Shown here: positions 1 through 6,438 of the stretch, piece after piece
How the letters are laid out: every line of letters begins with the position of its first letter
Position numbering within the stretch: position 1 is the first letter of the stretch
NCBI GenBank assembly: GCA_964348455.1
Contig: CAYGCQ010000012.1
Coordinates: 1-30,830, forward strand
From: UBA10133 sp964348455
GTDB taxonomy: Bacteria > Patescibacteriota > Microgenomatia > UBA1400 > MFAQ01
Reading direction: 5' to 3'
DNA: 30,830 nucleotides
Translations under genes and position numbers: made by a program
The notes under the pieces: generated by a model
The model's database searches: none
Seen by the model: only the letters and a program-made list of their open reading frames with translations
Told to the model about the DNA's origin: nothing

Positions 1-3
1 AAA

Positions 4-25
4 GACTGGATAAACCAGTCCTTTT
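4..25. terminator. Hairpin terminator, possibly bidirectional
   Basis: A 6-bp stem GACTGG/CCAGTC with loop ATAAA is flanked by AAA on the left and CTTTTT on the right. On the minus strand it follows tRNA-Glu by a few bases, so it probably ends the tRNA transcript. On the plus strand it could end a gene lying before the window. The minus-strand T-run is cut by the window edge. Confidence 0.65.
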
Positions 26-32
26 TCATTTG

Positions 33-105
33 TGACCCCGGCGGGACTCGAACCCGCGATATTCAGGATGAAAACCTGACGTCCTAACCACTAGACGACG
101 GGGCC
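33..105 (-). tRNA. tRNA-Glu (UUC)
   Basis: The reverse complement folds as a normal cloverleaf. The acceptor arm is GGCCCCG/CGGGGTC with one G-U pair, the D-arm contains GTGGTTAGGAC, the anticodon loop TTTTCAT gives anticodon TTC, and the T-arm is GCGGG TTCGAGT CCCGC. The discriminator base is A. CCA is not fully encoded: the 3' end reads A-C-A, so CCA addition must be enzymatic. The gene lies downstream of tRNA-Lys on the same strand and is followed by a hairpin terminator. Confidence 0.97.
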
Positions 106-122
106 AATAATATAATTTTTGT

Positions 123-211
123 GGGACTCTCTCACATAAACTTCGGTAGAAGTTTTGTTCGAACCCGTCTCAGCAGGTTCGTTACGAAACTGCTTCCGAC
201 ATTCGAGTCCC
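123..211. other. Structured element of unknown nature inside the tRNA cluster
   Basis: A perfect 7-bp helix GGGACTC (123-129) / GAGTCCC (205-211) encloses two further hairpins: AAACTTC-GGTA-GAAGTTT (138-155, 7 bp) and a 9-bp stem with one mismatch and a TTA loop (173-193). The 89-nt size and the closing helix resemble a long-variable-arm tRNA. On the minus strand the 3' end is followed by A-C-A, as in both neighbouring tRNAs. However, no D-arm, T-loop pairing or anticodon with U33 can be fitted on either strand. It could be a decayed tRNA, a small structured RNA or a repeat. The spacer to tRNA-Lys holds another imperfect hairpin with ATTTTAAG/CTTAAAAT arms (224-262). Confidence 0.4.
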
Positions 212-263
212 TCTAAGTACTATATTTTAAGCATCTTGGTACAAGACCATGATACTTAAAATG

Positions 264-337
264 TGGGTCAGGTGGGACTCGAACCCACGACACCCTGCTT
301 AAAAGGCAGGTGCTCTAACCGACTGAGCTACTGACCC
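264..337 (-). tRNA. tRNA-Lys (UUU)
   Basis: The reverse complement has acceptor GGGTCAG/CTGACCC, a D-arm with AGCTCAGTCGGTTAGAGC, anticodon loop CTTTTAA (anticodon TTT) on a CCTGC/GCAGG stem, and T-arm GTGGG TTCGAGT CCCAC. The discriminator is A and CCA is not fully encoded (A-C-A). It heads a minus-strand run that continues through the structured element at 123-211 to tRNA-Glu. Confidence 0.97.
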
Positions 338-362
338 AAAAACCAACACGAACATGTATATT

Positions 363-452
363 TTATATCAAGCTCATAATAAAAGCCATTCATTATGAGC
401 GCAGATATAAGAGGAAGCGCACAACGACATATCAATAATAATATTATTGATA
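363..452. repeat. Nested inverted repeats between tRNA-Lys and ruvC
   Basis: There are two separate symmetrical structures. The first is a two-part stem TTATATC (363-369)/GATATAA (404-410) enclosing GCTCATAAT (372-380)/ATTATGAGC (392-400). The second is a perfect palindrome with 11-nt arms around a central A (430-452, TATCAATAATA arms). A further 7-nt match (407-413 with 467-473, ATAAGAG/CTCTTAT) could bracket the second hairpin. The first structure lies where the promoter of the minus-strand tRNA genes should be. No reading frame explains this stretch. It may be an operator region, a small RNA or a repeat. Confidence 0.5.
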
Positions 453-520
453 GGAGGCGGAGCAAGCTCTTATCATTTAATAGGTTCAAAATAAAACCCG
501 AAAAAGAGAGATGTCTTGTG

Positions 521-526
521 TAGAAT
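521..526 (+). promoter_or_regulatory. -10 box of ruvC, leaderless type
   Basis: TAGAAT ends 6 nt before the ruvC ATG, so transcription would start at or next to the start codon. No Shine-Dalgarno site is present. A CCCGAAA stretch around 497-503 occupies the -35 position and resembles sequences at ruvA and lexA. Confidence 0.6.
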
Positions 527-532
527 TAAGAT

Positions 533-1003
533 ATGAAGATACTAGGCATAGACCCGGGTACAGGAAGGGTCGGGTGGGGGATAGTAACCCATGAAAAAGG
601 GGTGGATAGTTTTGTCGACTGTGGCTGTTTCGAGACCAAGGTAAACTCTGAGTTGCCTGATAGATTGTTGAAAATCAACGATTTTCTTACGGATTTAATA
701 AAGCTTCACAAGCCCGACACTCTGAGCGTAGAAACCTTGTTTTTTGAGAAAAACGCTAAAACAGCCATCGACGTGGCTGCAGCGAGAGGCGTCATACTCC
801 TTGTAGGAGCTCAGTCTGGGCTCTCCATAGCCCAGTACACGCCCTTGCAGATTAAATCTGCCTTAACTGGCTACGGGAAGGCTGAAAAGTCCCAAGTTCA
901 GTTCATGGTTAGCAAAGTTCTACATTTAAAGGAAAAAATTAAACAAGATGATGCGGCAGACGCTGTTGCCGTCGCTCTCACTCACGCTTTCAAGGTGAGA
1001 TAA
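533..1003 (+). CDS. ruvC: Holliday junction resolvase RuvC
   Basis: RuvC is the endonuclease that cuts four-way DNA junctions symmetrically after RuvAB branch migration in recombinational repair. The 156-aa product starts with KILGIDPGTGRVGWGIV, which holds the first catalytic Asp of the RNase H-like fold. The second acidic residue is the Glu in LSVETLFF (about residue 67). The final acidic residues are in KQDDAADAVAVAL near the C-terminus. GYGKAEKSQVQFMV is the usual DNA-contact segment. Length is slightly under the typical 160-175 aa but nothing essential is missing. The start is the first ATG, 6 nt after a -10 box. It is followed after 70 nt by ruvA, which has its own promoter. Confidence 0.95.
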   Translation: MKILGIDPGTGRVGWGIVTHEKGVDSFVDCGCFETKVNSELPDRLLKINDFLTDLIKLHKPDTLSVETLFFEKNAKTAIDVAAARGVILLVGAQSGLSIAQYTPLQIKSALTGYGKAEKSQVQFMVSKVLHLKEKIKQDDAADAVAVALTHAFKVR

Positions 1004-1058
1004 GTAAATTCCCCTTTGTCAACACCAATAAAAAGCCCGAATATTCACCTTTTAGTCG

Positions 1059-1067
1059 TGCTAGAAT
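1059..1067 (+). promoter_or_regulatory. Extended -10 box of ruvA, leaderless type
   Basis: TGC-TAGAAT is an extended -10 element. It ends exactly 6 nt before the ruvA ATG at 1074 and there is no ribosome binding site. ruvA therefore seems to be transcribed separately from ruvC as a leaderless message. Confidence 0.65.
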
Positions 1068-1073
1068 GAGTCT

Positions 1074-1631
1074 ATGATTGGCTATTTAGAGGGTGAAATC
1101 AAGTACTCGGGAAAAGGCAGGGTAATTCTGTTTGCCAACGGTATTGGCTTTACTATCTTTATTCCCACTAGTTTGTCTTTAATAGAAGCTGATCAAGCCA
1201 AGCTCTTTATTCACACCCATCTCCGCGATGACAACTTATCTCTGTTTGGCTTTTCCACTCCCGAAGATCTCGATCTTTTTGAACTTTTGATTTCCGTATC
1301 CGGAGTCGGCCCCAAGATAGGTTTGGCTATTTTTGGAGTATCAAGTTCGGACAATATAATTAAAGCTATTGAATCCAGCAATCTAACTTTTTTTAATTCG
1401 ATTTCCGGAGTAGGTAAAAAAACTGCTCAGAAAATAATTCTCGATCTGAAATCTAAAGTGAGTAAGGGTGAAATAAACATGAAAAACTTGGAGGGAGAAT
1501 CGGAGCTGGTAGATTCACTAATTTCTCTTGGTTTTCAAAAACAAGAGGTTTCTTCTGTAATCTCAGGAATTGACACGTCACTTCCCCTTCAATCGCAAAT
1601 AAAAGAAGCCCTTAAACTTTTACGTAGATGA
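1074..1631 (+). CDS. ruvA: Holliday junction branch migration complex subunit RuvA
   Basis: RuvA binds the Holliday junction as a tetramer and loads the RuvB motor. The 185-aa product has the three expected domains. An N-terminal OB fold starts with IGYLEGEIKY. Two helix-hairpin-helix motifs follow: ISVSGVGPKIGLAIF (around residue 73) and NSISGVGKKTAQKIILDLK (around residue 108). A C-terminal RuvB-contacting domain contains DSLISLGFQKQEV (from about 147). The ruvA stop and ruvB start overlap in ATGA, so the two are translationally coupled. The start ATG is supported by the -10 box 6 nt upstream and by the conserved N-terminus. Confidence 0.95.
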   Translation: MIGYLEGEIKYSGKGRVILFANGIGFTIFIPTSLSLIEADQAKLFIHTHLRDDNLSLFGFSTPEDLDLFELLISVSGVGPKIGLAIFGVSSSDNIIKAIESSNLTFFNSISGVGKKTAQKIILDLKSKVSKGEINMKNLEGESELVDSLISLGFQKQEVSSVISGIDTSLPLQSQIKEALKLLRR

Positions 1632-2581
1632 TTAATCAGCCTGACTCTGTAAGGCCCTCTTCTTGGTTAGACTTTTCAGGTCAGCCTCAAGTCGTAAAAT
1701 CACTCAAAATTGCAATTTCCGCTGCCAAATCAAGAGAAGAGCCTATGGAGCATACGCTCTTATACGGTCCACCGGGGTTGGGAAAAACGACTCTGGCACA
1801 CATCATTGCAAATGAGATGGGGGTAAACCTCAAGATCACATCCGGTCCAGCCCTTACTAGGGCAGGCGACCTTGCTTCGATTCTTACCGCCTTAGAACCC
1901 GGTGATGTTTTATTTATCGATGAAATTCATCGACTAAGTAAGACTGTTGAGGAAGCTCTTTATCCCGCCATGGAAGACTGCGCGATCGATATTATTCTAG
2001 GAAAGGGTCCTGCAGCCAAAAATTTACGACTAGACCTCAACCCATTTACATTAGTGGGAGCGACTACTCAAGCCGGTAGAATTAGCTCACCTCTTCGAGA
2101 TCGCTTCGGCATAGTTCATCGGCTCCGTTTTTATATCCCCGATGAGTTACGTGGAATTATTCAAAATGCTGCCAAAAAATTTGAGTTAGATCTAGACGAT
2201 GAGTCAGCTCTGGAAATTGCCAAGAGGTCAAGGGGTACTGCGCGCATCGCTCTTAAACTACTTCGTCGTGTGCGTGATTACACATTGGTCGAGCATGATT
2301 CTATAACTTCACCTAAAAATATTAAAACTTCTCTTGATTTTTACGAAGTAGATGGTGAGGGGTTAGATGAAACCGACAGAAGACTCCTGCGTGCCATAAT
2401 TGAGCTCCATGATGGGGGTCCAGTTGGATTGGAGACGTTGGGGGCACTTATTTCCGAGTCAGTAGACACAATCACCGATCTATATGAACCATACCTTCTT
2501 CAATCCGGATTTTTATCCAAAACAAGTAAGGGGAGAGTAGCTACTCAGAAAGCATACGATCATCTAGGTCTCAAAAAATGA
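1628..2581 (+). CDS. ruvB: Holliday junction DNA helicase RuvB
   Basis: RuvB is the hexameric AAA+ motor that drives branch migration on RuvA-bound junctions. The 317-aa product begins with a RuvB-type N-terminus (RPSSWLDFSGQ), then Walker A GPPGLGKTTLA, Walker B LFIDEIHRL, and the sensor and arginine-finger stretch GATTQAGRISSPLRDRFG. The C-terminal winged helix includes GPVGLETLGALISE. It is slightly shorter than the usual 330-350 aa, mostly at the N-terminus. The start overlaps the ruvA stop (ATGA), so a ruvAB operon is clear. The stop is TGA, which shows that UGA is not reassigned here. Confidence 0.97.
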   Translation: MINQPDSVRPSSWLDFSGQPQVVKSLKIAISAAKSREEPMEHTLLYGPPGLGKTTLAHIIANEMGVNLKITSGPALTRAGDLASILTALEPGDVLFIDEIHRLSKTVEEALYPAMEDCAIDIILGKGPAAKNLRLDLNPFTLVGATTQAGRISSPLRDRFGIVHRLRFYIPDELRGIIQNAAKKFELDLDDESALEIAKRSRGTARIALKLLRRVRDYTLVEHDSITSPKNIKTSLDFYEVDGEGLDETDRRLLRAIIELHDGGPVGLETLGALISESVDTITDLYEPYLLQSGFLSKTSKGRVATQKAYDHLGLKK

Positions 2582-2620
2582 GTGATAAGATAAAGTAATC
2601 GCTCCGAGTTAGGAGGAAAA

Positions 2621-2827
2621 ATGTACTTTAAACAGCTCAAATTTAGGTTTTTGTTTTTTATATCTTTTTTAGTATTATTAACCATAATAATTTTTATAGA
2701 ATTTTTCTTCTTACACCTATTCTATTTTTTTATAATGATACTAATTTTAGGTTCAGGTGTTTATTTCACTTACAAAGCTTGGATCAAAATTCCCAGAACA
2801 GTGAGTAGGAGGACCACAAAGTTTTAA
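2621..2827 (+). CDS. Small two-helix membrane protein, unknown
   Basis: The product is 68 aa. After a short basic N-terminus (MYFKQLKFR), residues about 9-27 and 29-50 are almost wholly hydrophobic (F, L, I), giving two transmembrane helices. A basic tail, KAWIKIPRTVSRRTTK, should lie in the cytoplasm. No family is recognised. The start is set by a good Shine-Dalgarno site (TTAGGAGGAAAA-ATG), which most neighbouring genes lack, and a hairpin terminator follows 10 nt after the stop. This places it among the SD-led, individually terminated small genes of the window. Confidence 0.65.
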   Translation: MYFKQLKFRFLFFISFLVLLTIIIFIEFFFLHLFYFFIMILILGSGVYFTYKAWIKIPRTVSRRTTKF

Positions 2828-2836
2828 TGCCAAGAC

Positions 2837-2867
2837 ACCGCCCCCAATAATTGAGGGTGGTTTTTTT
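2837..2867 (+). terminator. Rho-independent terminator
   Basis: The stem ACCGCCC/GGGTGGT (one G-U pair) with an 11-nt loop is followed by seven T. It ends the transcript of the small membrane gene, and possibly of ruvAB. The next promoter begins 5 nt after the T-run. Confidence 0.8.
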
Positions 2868-2871
2868 AACG

Positions 2872-2877
2872 TATAAT
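2872..2877 (+). promoter_or_regulatory. -10 box TATAAT of the glycoside hydrolase-like gene
   Basis: Consensus TATAAT ends 6 nt before GTG 2884. This spacing decides the start codon: an earlier TTG at 2851 would lie inside the terminator hairpin and upstream of this promoter. Confidence 0.7.
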
Positions 2878-2883
2878 ATTTTT

Positions 2884-4017
2884 GTGCGCATTTTATCTAT
2901 TTTTTTTGCCTTTTACTTATTTCTAGTTCTTACTCCACTAGCGTTGGCTATTTATGATCCTCTGACGGTCCAAAACAACAAAATGGGAGTTCACATTCTA
3001 TTCCTTTCTGAATTACATGAAGCTTCTCAGCTTGTGAATAATGAGGACAAAGGTGCTTGGGGATATGTCACGGTCCCAATTCAAGCCACAGATAGAGACA
3101 GAAAAAAATGGCAGGCATTTTTGGATGCTTGTCTCCTTGAAAGAATTATCCCCATTGTTCGTGTTGCTACAGCCCCTGAAGACTCAAACTGGGCAGAGCC
3201 AAGCAATTATGACCTAATAGACTTTGCAAACTTTATGAGTGATTTAAACTGGCCGGTACAAAATCGCTATGTGATCATATTTAATGAGGTAAACAGATCG
3301 GACGAATATGGTGGTCAGGCCAACCCCGAAAAATACGCCGACATACTCAATAACGCGATAGACATTTTTAAAGAGAGGTCAGAAGACTTTTTTATTCTCC
3401 CTGCTGGTCTAGATAACGCCGCTGCTACAGAAAAAAACTCCATCTCGTGGAACACATTTCTATCCAGAATGTACAGAAGACAACCTGATATATTCAACAA
3501 AATTGATGGTTGGACTTCCCACGCATATCCCAATCCGGATTTTTCCGTCAGGCCCGATCTGTCGGGAAGCAACAAGATAGATTCATTTAAGTCAGACTTG
3601 AGATATTTAAAAAGATTTACCAGCAAAAAGTTGCCCGTATTCATTACAGAAACCGGCTGGTCCAATCGCTACCTATCCGACAAACAAGTTTCCTTGTACT
3701 ACCAATACGCTTTTTCAAAAGTTTGGTCAGACCCAATAGTCGTAGCTGTTACCCCTTTTCTGTTAAATGCTCAAGACGGTCCATTTAAACAGTTTTCGTT
3801 CTTAGGAAATGACTACAAGTTGAAAGAGTTTGCCTTTAATATCAGCACTTTGGCTACGGTGGGCCATCCCACCTTAACCCCTCCTGAAATAGCTCAAGAA
3901 GTTGAAGCAAGGCCAATCTTTAAAATACCTGAACCCATGCCGGAGAAAGAAGATCCCTTTTCCGATATTAATAAGCTTTACAATAACCTTAAATCATTAT
4001 TTGGGCTAATTAATTAA
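2884..4017 (+). CDS. Secreted clan GH-A glycoside hydrolase-like protein
   Basis: The 377-aa protein starts at GTG and has a signal peptide (RILSIFFAFYLFLVLTPLALA, cleavage near residue 22), so it is exported or membrane-tethered. The rest looks like a TIM-barrel glycoside hydrolase of clan GH-A (GH5/GH39-like). VIIFNEVNR (about residue 125) has the Asn-Glu pair of the acid/base strand, and VFITETGW (about 250) carries the nucleophile-type Glu. DGWTSHAYPN lies between them, where such enzymes place a substrate-binding His. The C-terminus (from about 335) is Pro/Glu-rich and probably a linker. The substrate cannot be read from sequence. holA starts directly after the stop, so the two share a transcript. 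Confidence 0.65.
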   Translation: MRILSIFFAFYLFLVLTPLALAIYDPLTVQNNKMGVHILFLSELHEASQLVNNEDKGAWGYVTVPIQATDRDRKKWQAFLDACLLERIIPIVRVATAPEDSNWAEPSNYDLIDFANFMSDLNWPVQNRYVIIFNEVNRSDEYGGQANPEKYADILNNAIDIFKERSEDFFILPAGLDNAAATEKNSISWNTFLSRMYRRQPDIFNKIDGWTSHAYPNPDFSVRPDLSGSNKIDSFKSDLRYLKRFTSKKLPVFITETGWSNRYLSDKQVSLYYQYAFSKVWSDPIVVAVTPFLLNAQDGPFKQFSFLGNDYKLKEFAFNISTLATVGHPTLTPPEIAQEVEARPIFKIPEPMPEKEDPFSDINKLYNNLKSLFGLIN

Positions 4018-4701
4018 ATGCTAATTATTCACGGTGAGGATATAGTCTCCTCGTATAAAAAACTAACCGAAGTCATTAGTGAATGTAAAAAAAATCAACT
4101 TGAAGTTATTATTAAAGATGCTCACGAGCTGGACCCTACTTCCCTCAGGCAAGAATCATCTGCAACAAACCTATTCGGAACTACGAAGTGTCTAGTAATA
4201 AAAAATTTACTTTCAGGAAACAAGGCAAAATCCAAAGATCTACTTGTTAAGATAGTATCTAAAATTCAAGACACGGAAGTAGTTTTGTTCGAGGCAAAAA
4301 AGGTTTCTGCAAGTGTACTAAAAACATTTCCCAGCGCCAAAGTCGAAACTAGCAGTATAAATCCCGTAATATTTAAATTCCTAGATCTGCTTCGACCAGG
4401 AAATTCTCAAAATGTTTTGTCCGGTTGGACAAGGCTGCTTCAGCTAGACCATGAACCTGAATACATCTTTGCTATGCTGGTCAGACAAATACGCCTTCTT
4501 ATACAGGCTAAGTCAGGGCCATCATACCTAAAGATGGCTCCGTACCCAAAAAAGATGATTACTCAACAGGCCACTAAATATGATATTAACCACCTTCTTG
4601 ATCTTCATCAGTCTCTATACGAAATTGATAAAAAAATTAAAACGGGAAGATCTTCTCTTCCCCTAGAACAGCTTCTTGTTCAATTTTTTCTGAAACTCTG
4701 A
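4018..4701 (+). CDS. holA: DNA polymerase III delta subunit-like protein (short HolA)
   Basis: HolA opens the sliding clamp in the DNA polymerase III clamp loader. The 227-aa product starts MLIIHGEDIVSSYKKL, like the HolA N-terminus (yGeDxxl). It has the LFGTTKCLVIKNL segment typical of the first domain and a C-terminal helical region (LARQIR-type: MLVRQIRLLIQAK, then LLDLHQSLYEIDKKIKTG) matching the collar domain. Normal HolA has about 340 aa. The middle AAA+-like domain III is mostly absent, a reduction I regard as typical of minimal genomes. ATG follows the previous TAA without a gap. The assignment rests on the two end motifs and length reduction makes it less than certain. Confidence 0.7.
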   Translation: MLIIHGEDIVSSYKKLTEVISECKKNQLEVIIKDAHELDPTSLRQESSATNLFGTTKCLVIKNLLSGNKAKSKDLLVKIVSKIQDTEVVLFEAKKVSASVLKTFPSAKVETSSINPVIFKFLDLLRPGNSQNVLSGWTRLLQLDHEPEYIFAMLVRQIRLLIQAKSGPSYLKMAPYPKKMITQQATKYDINHLLDLHQSLYEIDKKIKTGRSSLPLEQLLVQFFLKL

Positions 4702-4742
4702 TATCATCGAAGAGCACGTTCATATCTAAAGGAGGCACGCAT

Positions 4743-5054
4743 ATGTGTTTTGGTTCTCTTCCAAATGGAGCAGGTGTTGAAATATCAACGTTGAAAGTGG
4801 GAGATCAGATTATCGTTTTAGCTGGTGATGGGTCCCCCGAGTTTGAAAGAGATCGGGTGGACATTGTTTGGAAAGTTGATGGCTTCTCAGCACTCACTGC
4901 TGGCGGTATTGCTTTAAGTTGCCAAAACGTGAGTAAGATCGTTCTTACCGGTAATCACTTTGATGACTTTCTCGCCTCCCCTGAGGCTAAGGCTATTTGG
5001 AAATCAGTTCAAGAACGCCCCTCTTTGGATAGTTTCGAATCCGAGCCTGAGTAG
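4743..5054 (+). CDS. Orphan small protein, unknown
   Basis: The 103-aa acidic soluble protein has no recognisable family. LKVGDQIIVLAGDG and WKVDGFSALTAGGIAL suggest a small all-beta fold, and the C-terminus EERP/SFESEPE-like tail is acidic. It is preceded by a very strong Shine-Dalgarno site (AAAGGAGGCAC, 6 nt before ATG) and followed 7 nt later by a strong terminator, so it is a single-gene unit. The same AAGGAGGCAC leader end occurs before the orphan at 9285. A plausible promoter (TTGTTC, 17-nt spacer, TGATAT) overlaps the end of holA but is not clear. Confidence 0.7.
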   Translation: MCFGSLPNGAGVEISTLKVGDQIIVLAGDGSPEFERDRVDIVWKVDGFSALTAGGIALSCQNVSKIVLTGNHFDDFLASPEAKAIWKSVQERPSLDSFESEPE

Positions 5055-5061
5055 TACTCTT

Positions 5062-5088
5062 ACACCCTGGTGGCCCCAGGGTGTTTTT
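5062..5088 (+). terminator. Rho-independent terminator
   Basis: A 9-bp perfect stem ACACCCTGG/CCAGGGTGT with loop TGGCC is followed by a TTTTT tract. It is similar to the three terminators at 9169, 9667 and 10022. Confidence 0.9.
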
Positions 5089-5093
5089 ATATG

Positions 5094-5210
5094 TGCTATA
5101 ATAACCCATAATTGTTCTTAGGTAGGGCTGTTAGCCCTGAGGTAGACTCGATCTCGATTGTCTAGCTTTTATTTTCCGGAGGACAATCGGGGAACCCCCC
5201 ACAAAAATAT
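5094..5210 (+). promoter_or_regulatory. Extended -10 promoter and structured leader of the DEAD-box helicase gene
   Basis: TGC-TATAAT (5094-5102) is an extended -10 box right after the previous terminator. It predicts a leader of about 100 nt. The leader holds hairpin AGGGCT/AGCCCT (5124-5138, 3-nt loop) and an 8-bp stem CGATTGTC/GACAATCG (5155-5162 with 5182-5189). The loop of the second stem, together with the edge of its 3' arm, contains CCGGAGG, the only Shine-Dalgarno-like sequence, 28 nt before the ATG. A GGGGAACCCC stretch follows. Helicase genes of this class are often cold-regulated through their leaders, so regulation here is plausible but inferred. Confidence 0.55.
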
Positions 5211-6407
5211 ATGTATAACTCACGTCCATCCTATGGCCGGAGGCCCGCTAGTCGTGGCTTCAGACCTTCTGGAAACAATTTCCAGAGAAAAAATCGTTTC
5301 ATGCCCAAGTCTCTTGACCCGAGATTCTTTGTTTGCGCCGCCACCCCAAACACCGAAGCTGAAGCAATTATTAGTCATGCTTTCTCAGACTTTGACTTCC
5401 ATCCTCAAGTCCACTCAAATCTAGCCTCAAAAGGCATGGTTACACCTACTCAAATTCAAGATCAAGCCCTTGAGCACGCACTTGCTGGCAAGGACATAAT
5501 TGGTCTCGCCGATACCGGAACCGGTAAAACTGCTACATTTTCTCTCCCTATTATTCAAAAACTTATAGCCAATCCGAACGATACCTGTCTAATCGTAGCC
5601 CCTACTAGAGAGCTCGCAATACAGATTCGGGATGAGATTCGTGCGTTGGCTTCTAATCTACCAATCTACTCTTGTGTCTTAATCGGAGGGTCAGATATTC
5701 GCAGACAGCTAGATGACCTTCGTAGACGTCCACACATCTATATTGGTACACCGGGTAGGTTGCGCGATCTTTACAACCGTCGAGCCTTAAACCTTCAGAA
5801 TACCAAAACTGTTGTTTTGGACGAAGTCGACCGCATGCTAGATATGGGGTTCGTTAAAGAGATTACAGAACTTATGTCTTTCTTACCTAAAGAAAGACAA
5901 ACCCTTCTATTTTCAGCCACGCTTGATCAAAAAGTCGAAGATATCGCTCGAAGATTCTTGACTAACCCACTTAAGATCTCAGTCAAAAATGGTGCTACAT
6001 CTCACAACGTAGATCAAAACATCATTCGTACTCACGGAAACAAGATGGAGGTTTTGCACGATTTACTAAGAAAAGAAGGCTTCAAAAAGGTTCTGGTCTT
6101 TGGTCGTACTAAGCATGGCGTTGAAAAAATATCCATTGCCTTGCAAAACGCAGGATTTCCGGCAGATGCCATCCATGGTGACAAGCGTCAAAATCAAAGA
6201 GAAAATGTTTTGAGAAAGTTTAAAGCAAATCAAATCAGTATCTTGATCGCTACTGATGTAGCAGCTAGGGGAATTGATGTTAAAGATATTTCACACGTCA
6301 TTAACTACGATGAACCTGCTACTTTTGAAGACTACACGCACCGAATCGGTCGTACAGGTCGAGCTGGAAAAACAGGAATTGCCTTAACTTTTGTAGAAAA
6401 CATCTAA
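5211..6407 (+). CDS. DEAD-box ATP-dependent RNA helicase
   Basis: This is an ATP-driven RNA-unwinding enzyme, likely acting in ribosome assembly or RNA decay. The 398 aa include an N-terminal basic, Arg/Ser/Gly-rich extension (about residues 1-35) that probably binds RNA. Motifs in order are the Q motif MVTPTQIQDQ (about 76), motif I ADTGTGKT (about 99), Ia PTRELAIQI, Ib TPGRLRDL, motif II as DEVD rather than DEAD (VVLDEVDRMLDMGF, about 204), motif III SAT, then motifs IV-VI with LVFGRTKHGVEKI, ATDVAARGIDVKD and YTHRIGRTGRAGKTG. There is almost no C-terminal domain beyond the core. It has its own promoter and long leader. Confidence 0.93.
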   Translation: MYNSRPSYGRRPASRGFRPSGNNFQRKNRFMPKSLDPRFFVCAATPNTEAEAIISHAFSDFDFHPQVHSNLASKGMVTPTQIQDQALEHALAGKDIIGLADTGTGKTATFSLPIIQKLIANPNDTCLIVAPTRELAIQIRDEIRALASNLPIYSCVLIGGSDIRRQLDDLRRRPHIYIGTPGRLRDLYNRRALNLQNTKTVVLDEVDRMLDMGFVKEITELMSFLPKERQTLLFSATLDQKVEDIARRFLTNPLKISVKNGATSHNVDQNIIRTHGNKMEVLHDLLRKEGFKKVLVFGRTKHGVEKISIALQNAGFPADAIHGDKRQNQRENVLRKFKANQISILIATDVAARGIDVKDISHVINYDEPATFEDYTHRIGRTGRAGKTGIALTFVENI

Positions 6408-6438
6408 AAAGGATATAGTTATGTAAGATTACATACCT

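Noticed and set aside
123..211. Calling the element a tRNA-Ser or tRNA-Leu
   Set aside because: Acceptor-like stem and size fit, but no T-arm, D-arm or anticodon loop with U33 can be formed on either strand.
2851..2883. Upstream TTG start for the glycoside hydrolase-like gene, giving 11 more residues
   Set aside because: It lies inside the terminator hairpin and before the TATAAT box; the signal peptide starts properly at GTG 2884.
5158..5424. Reading frame of 88 codons overlapping the start of the DEAD-box gene
   Set aside because: It starts at TTG in the leader, has no known motif and is out of frame with a clear helicase.
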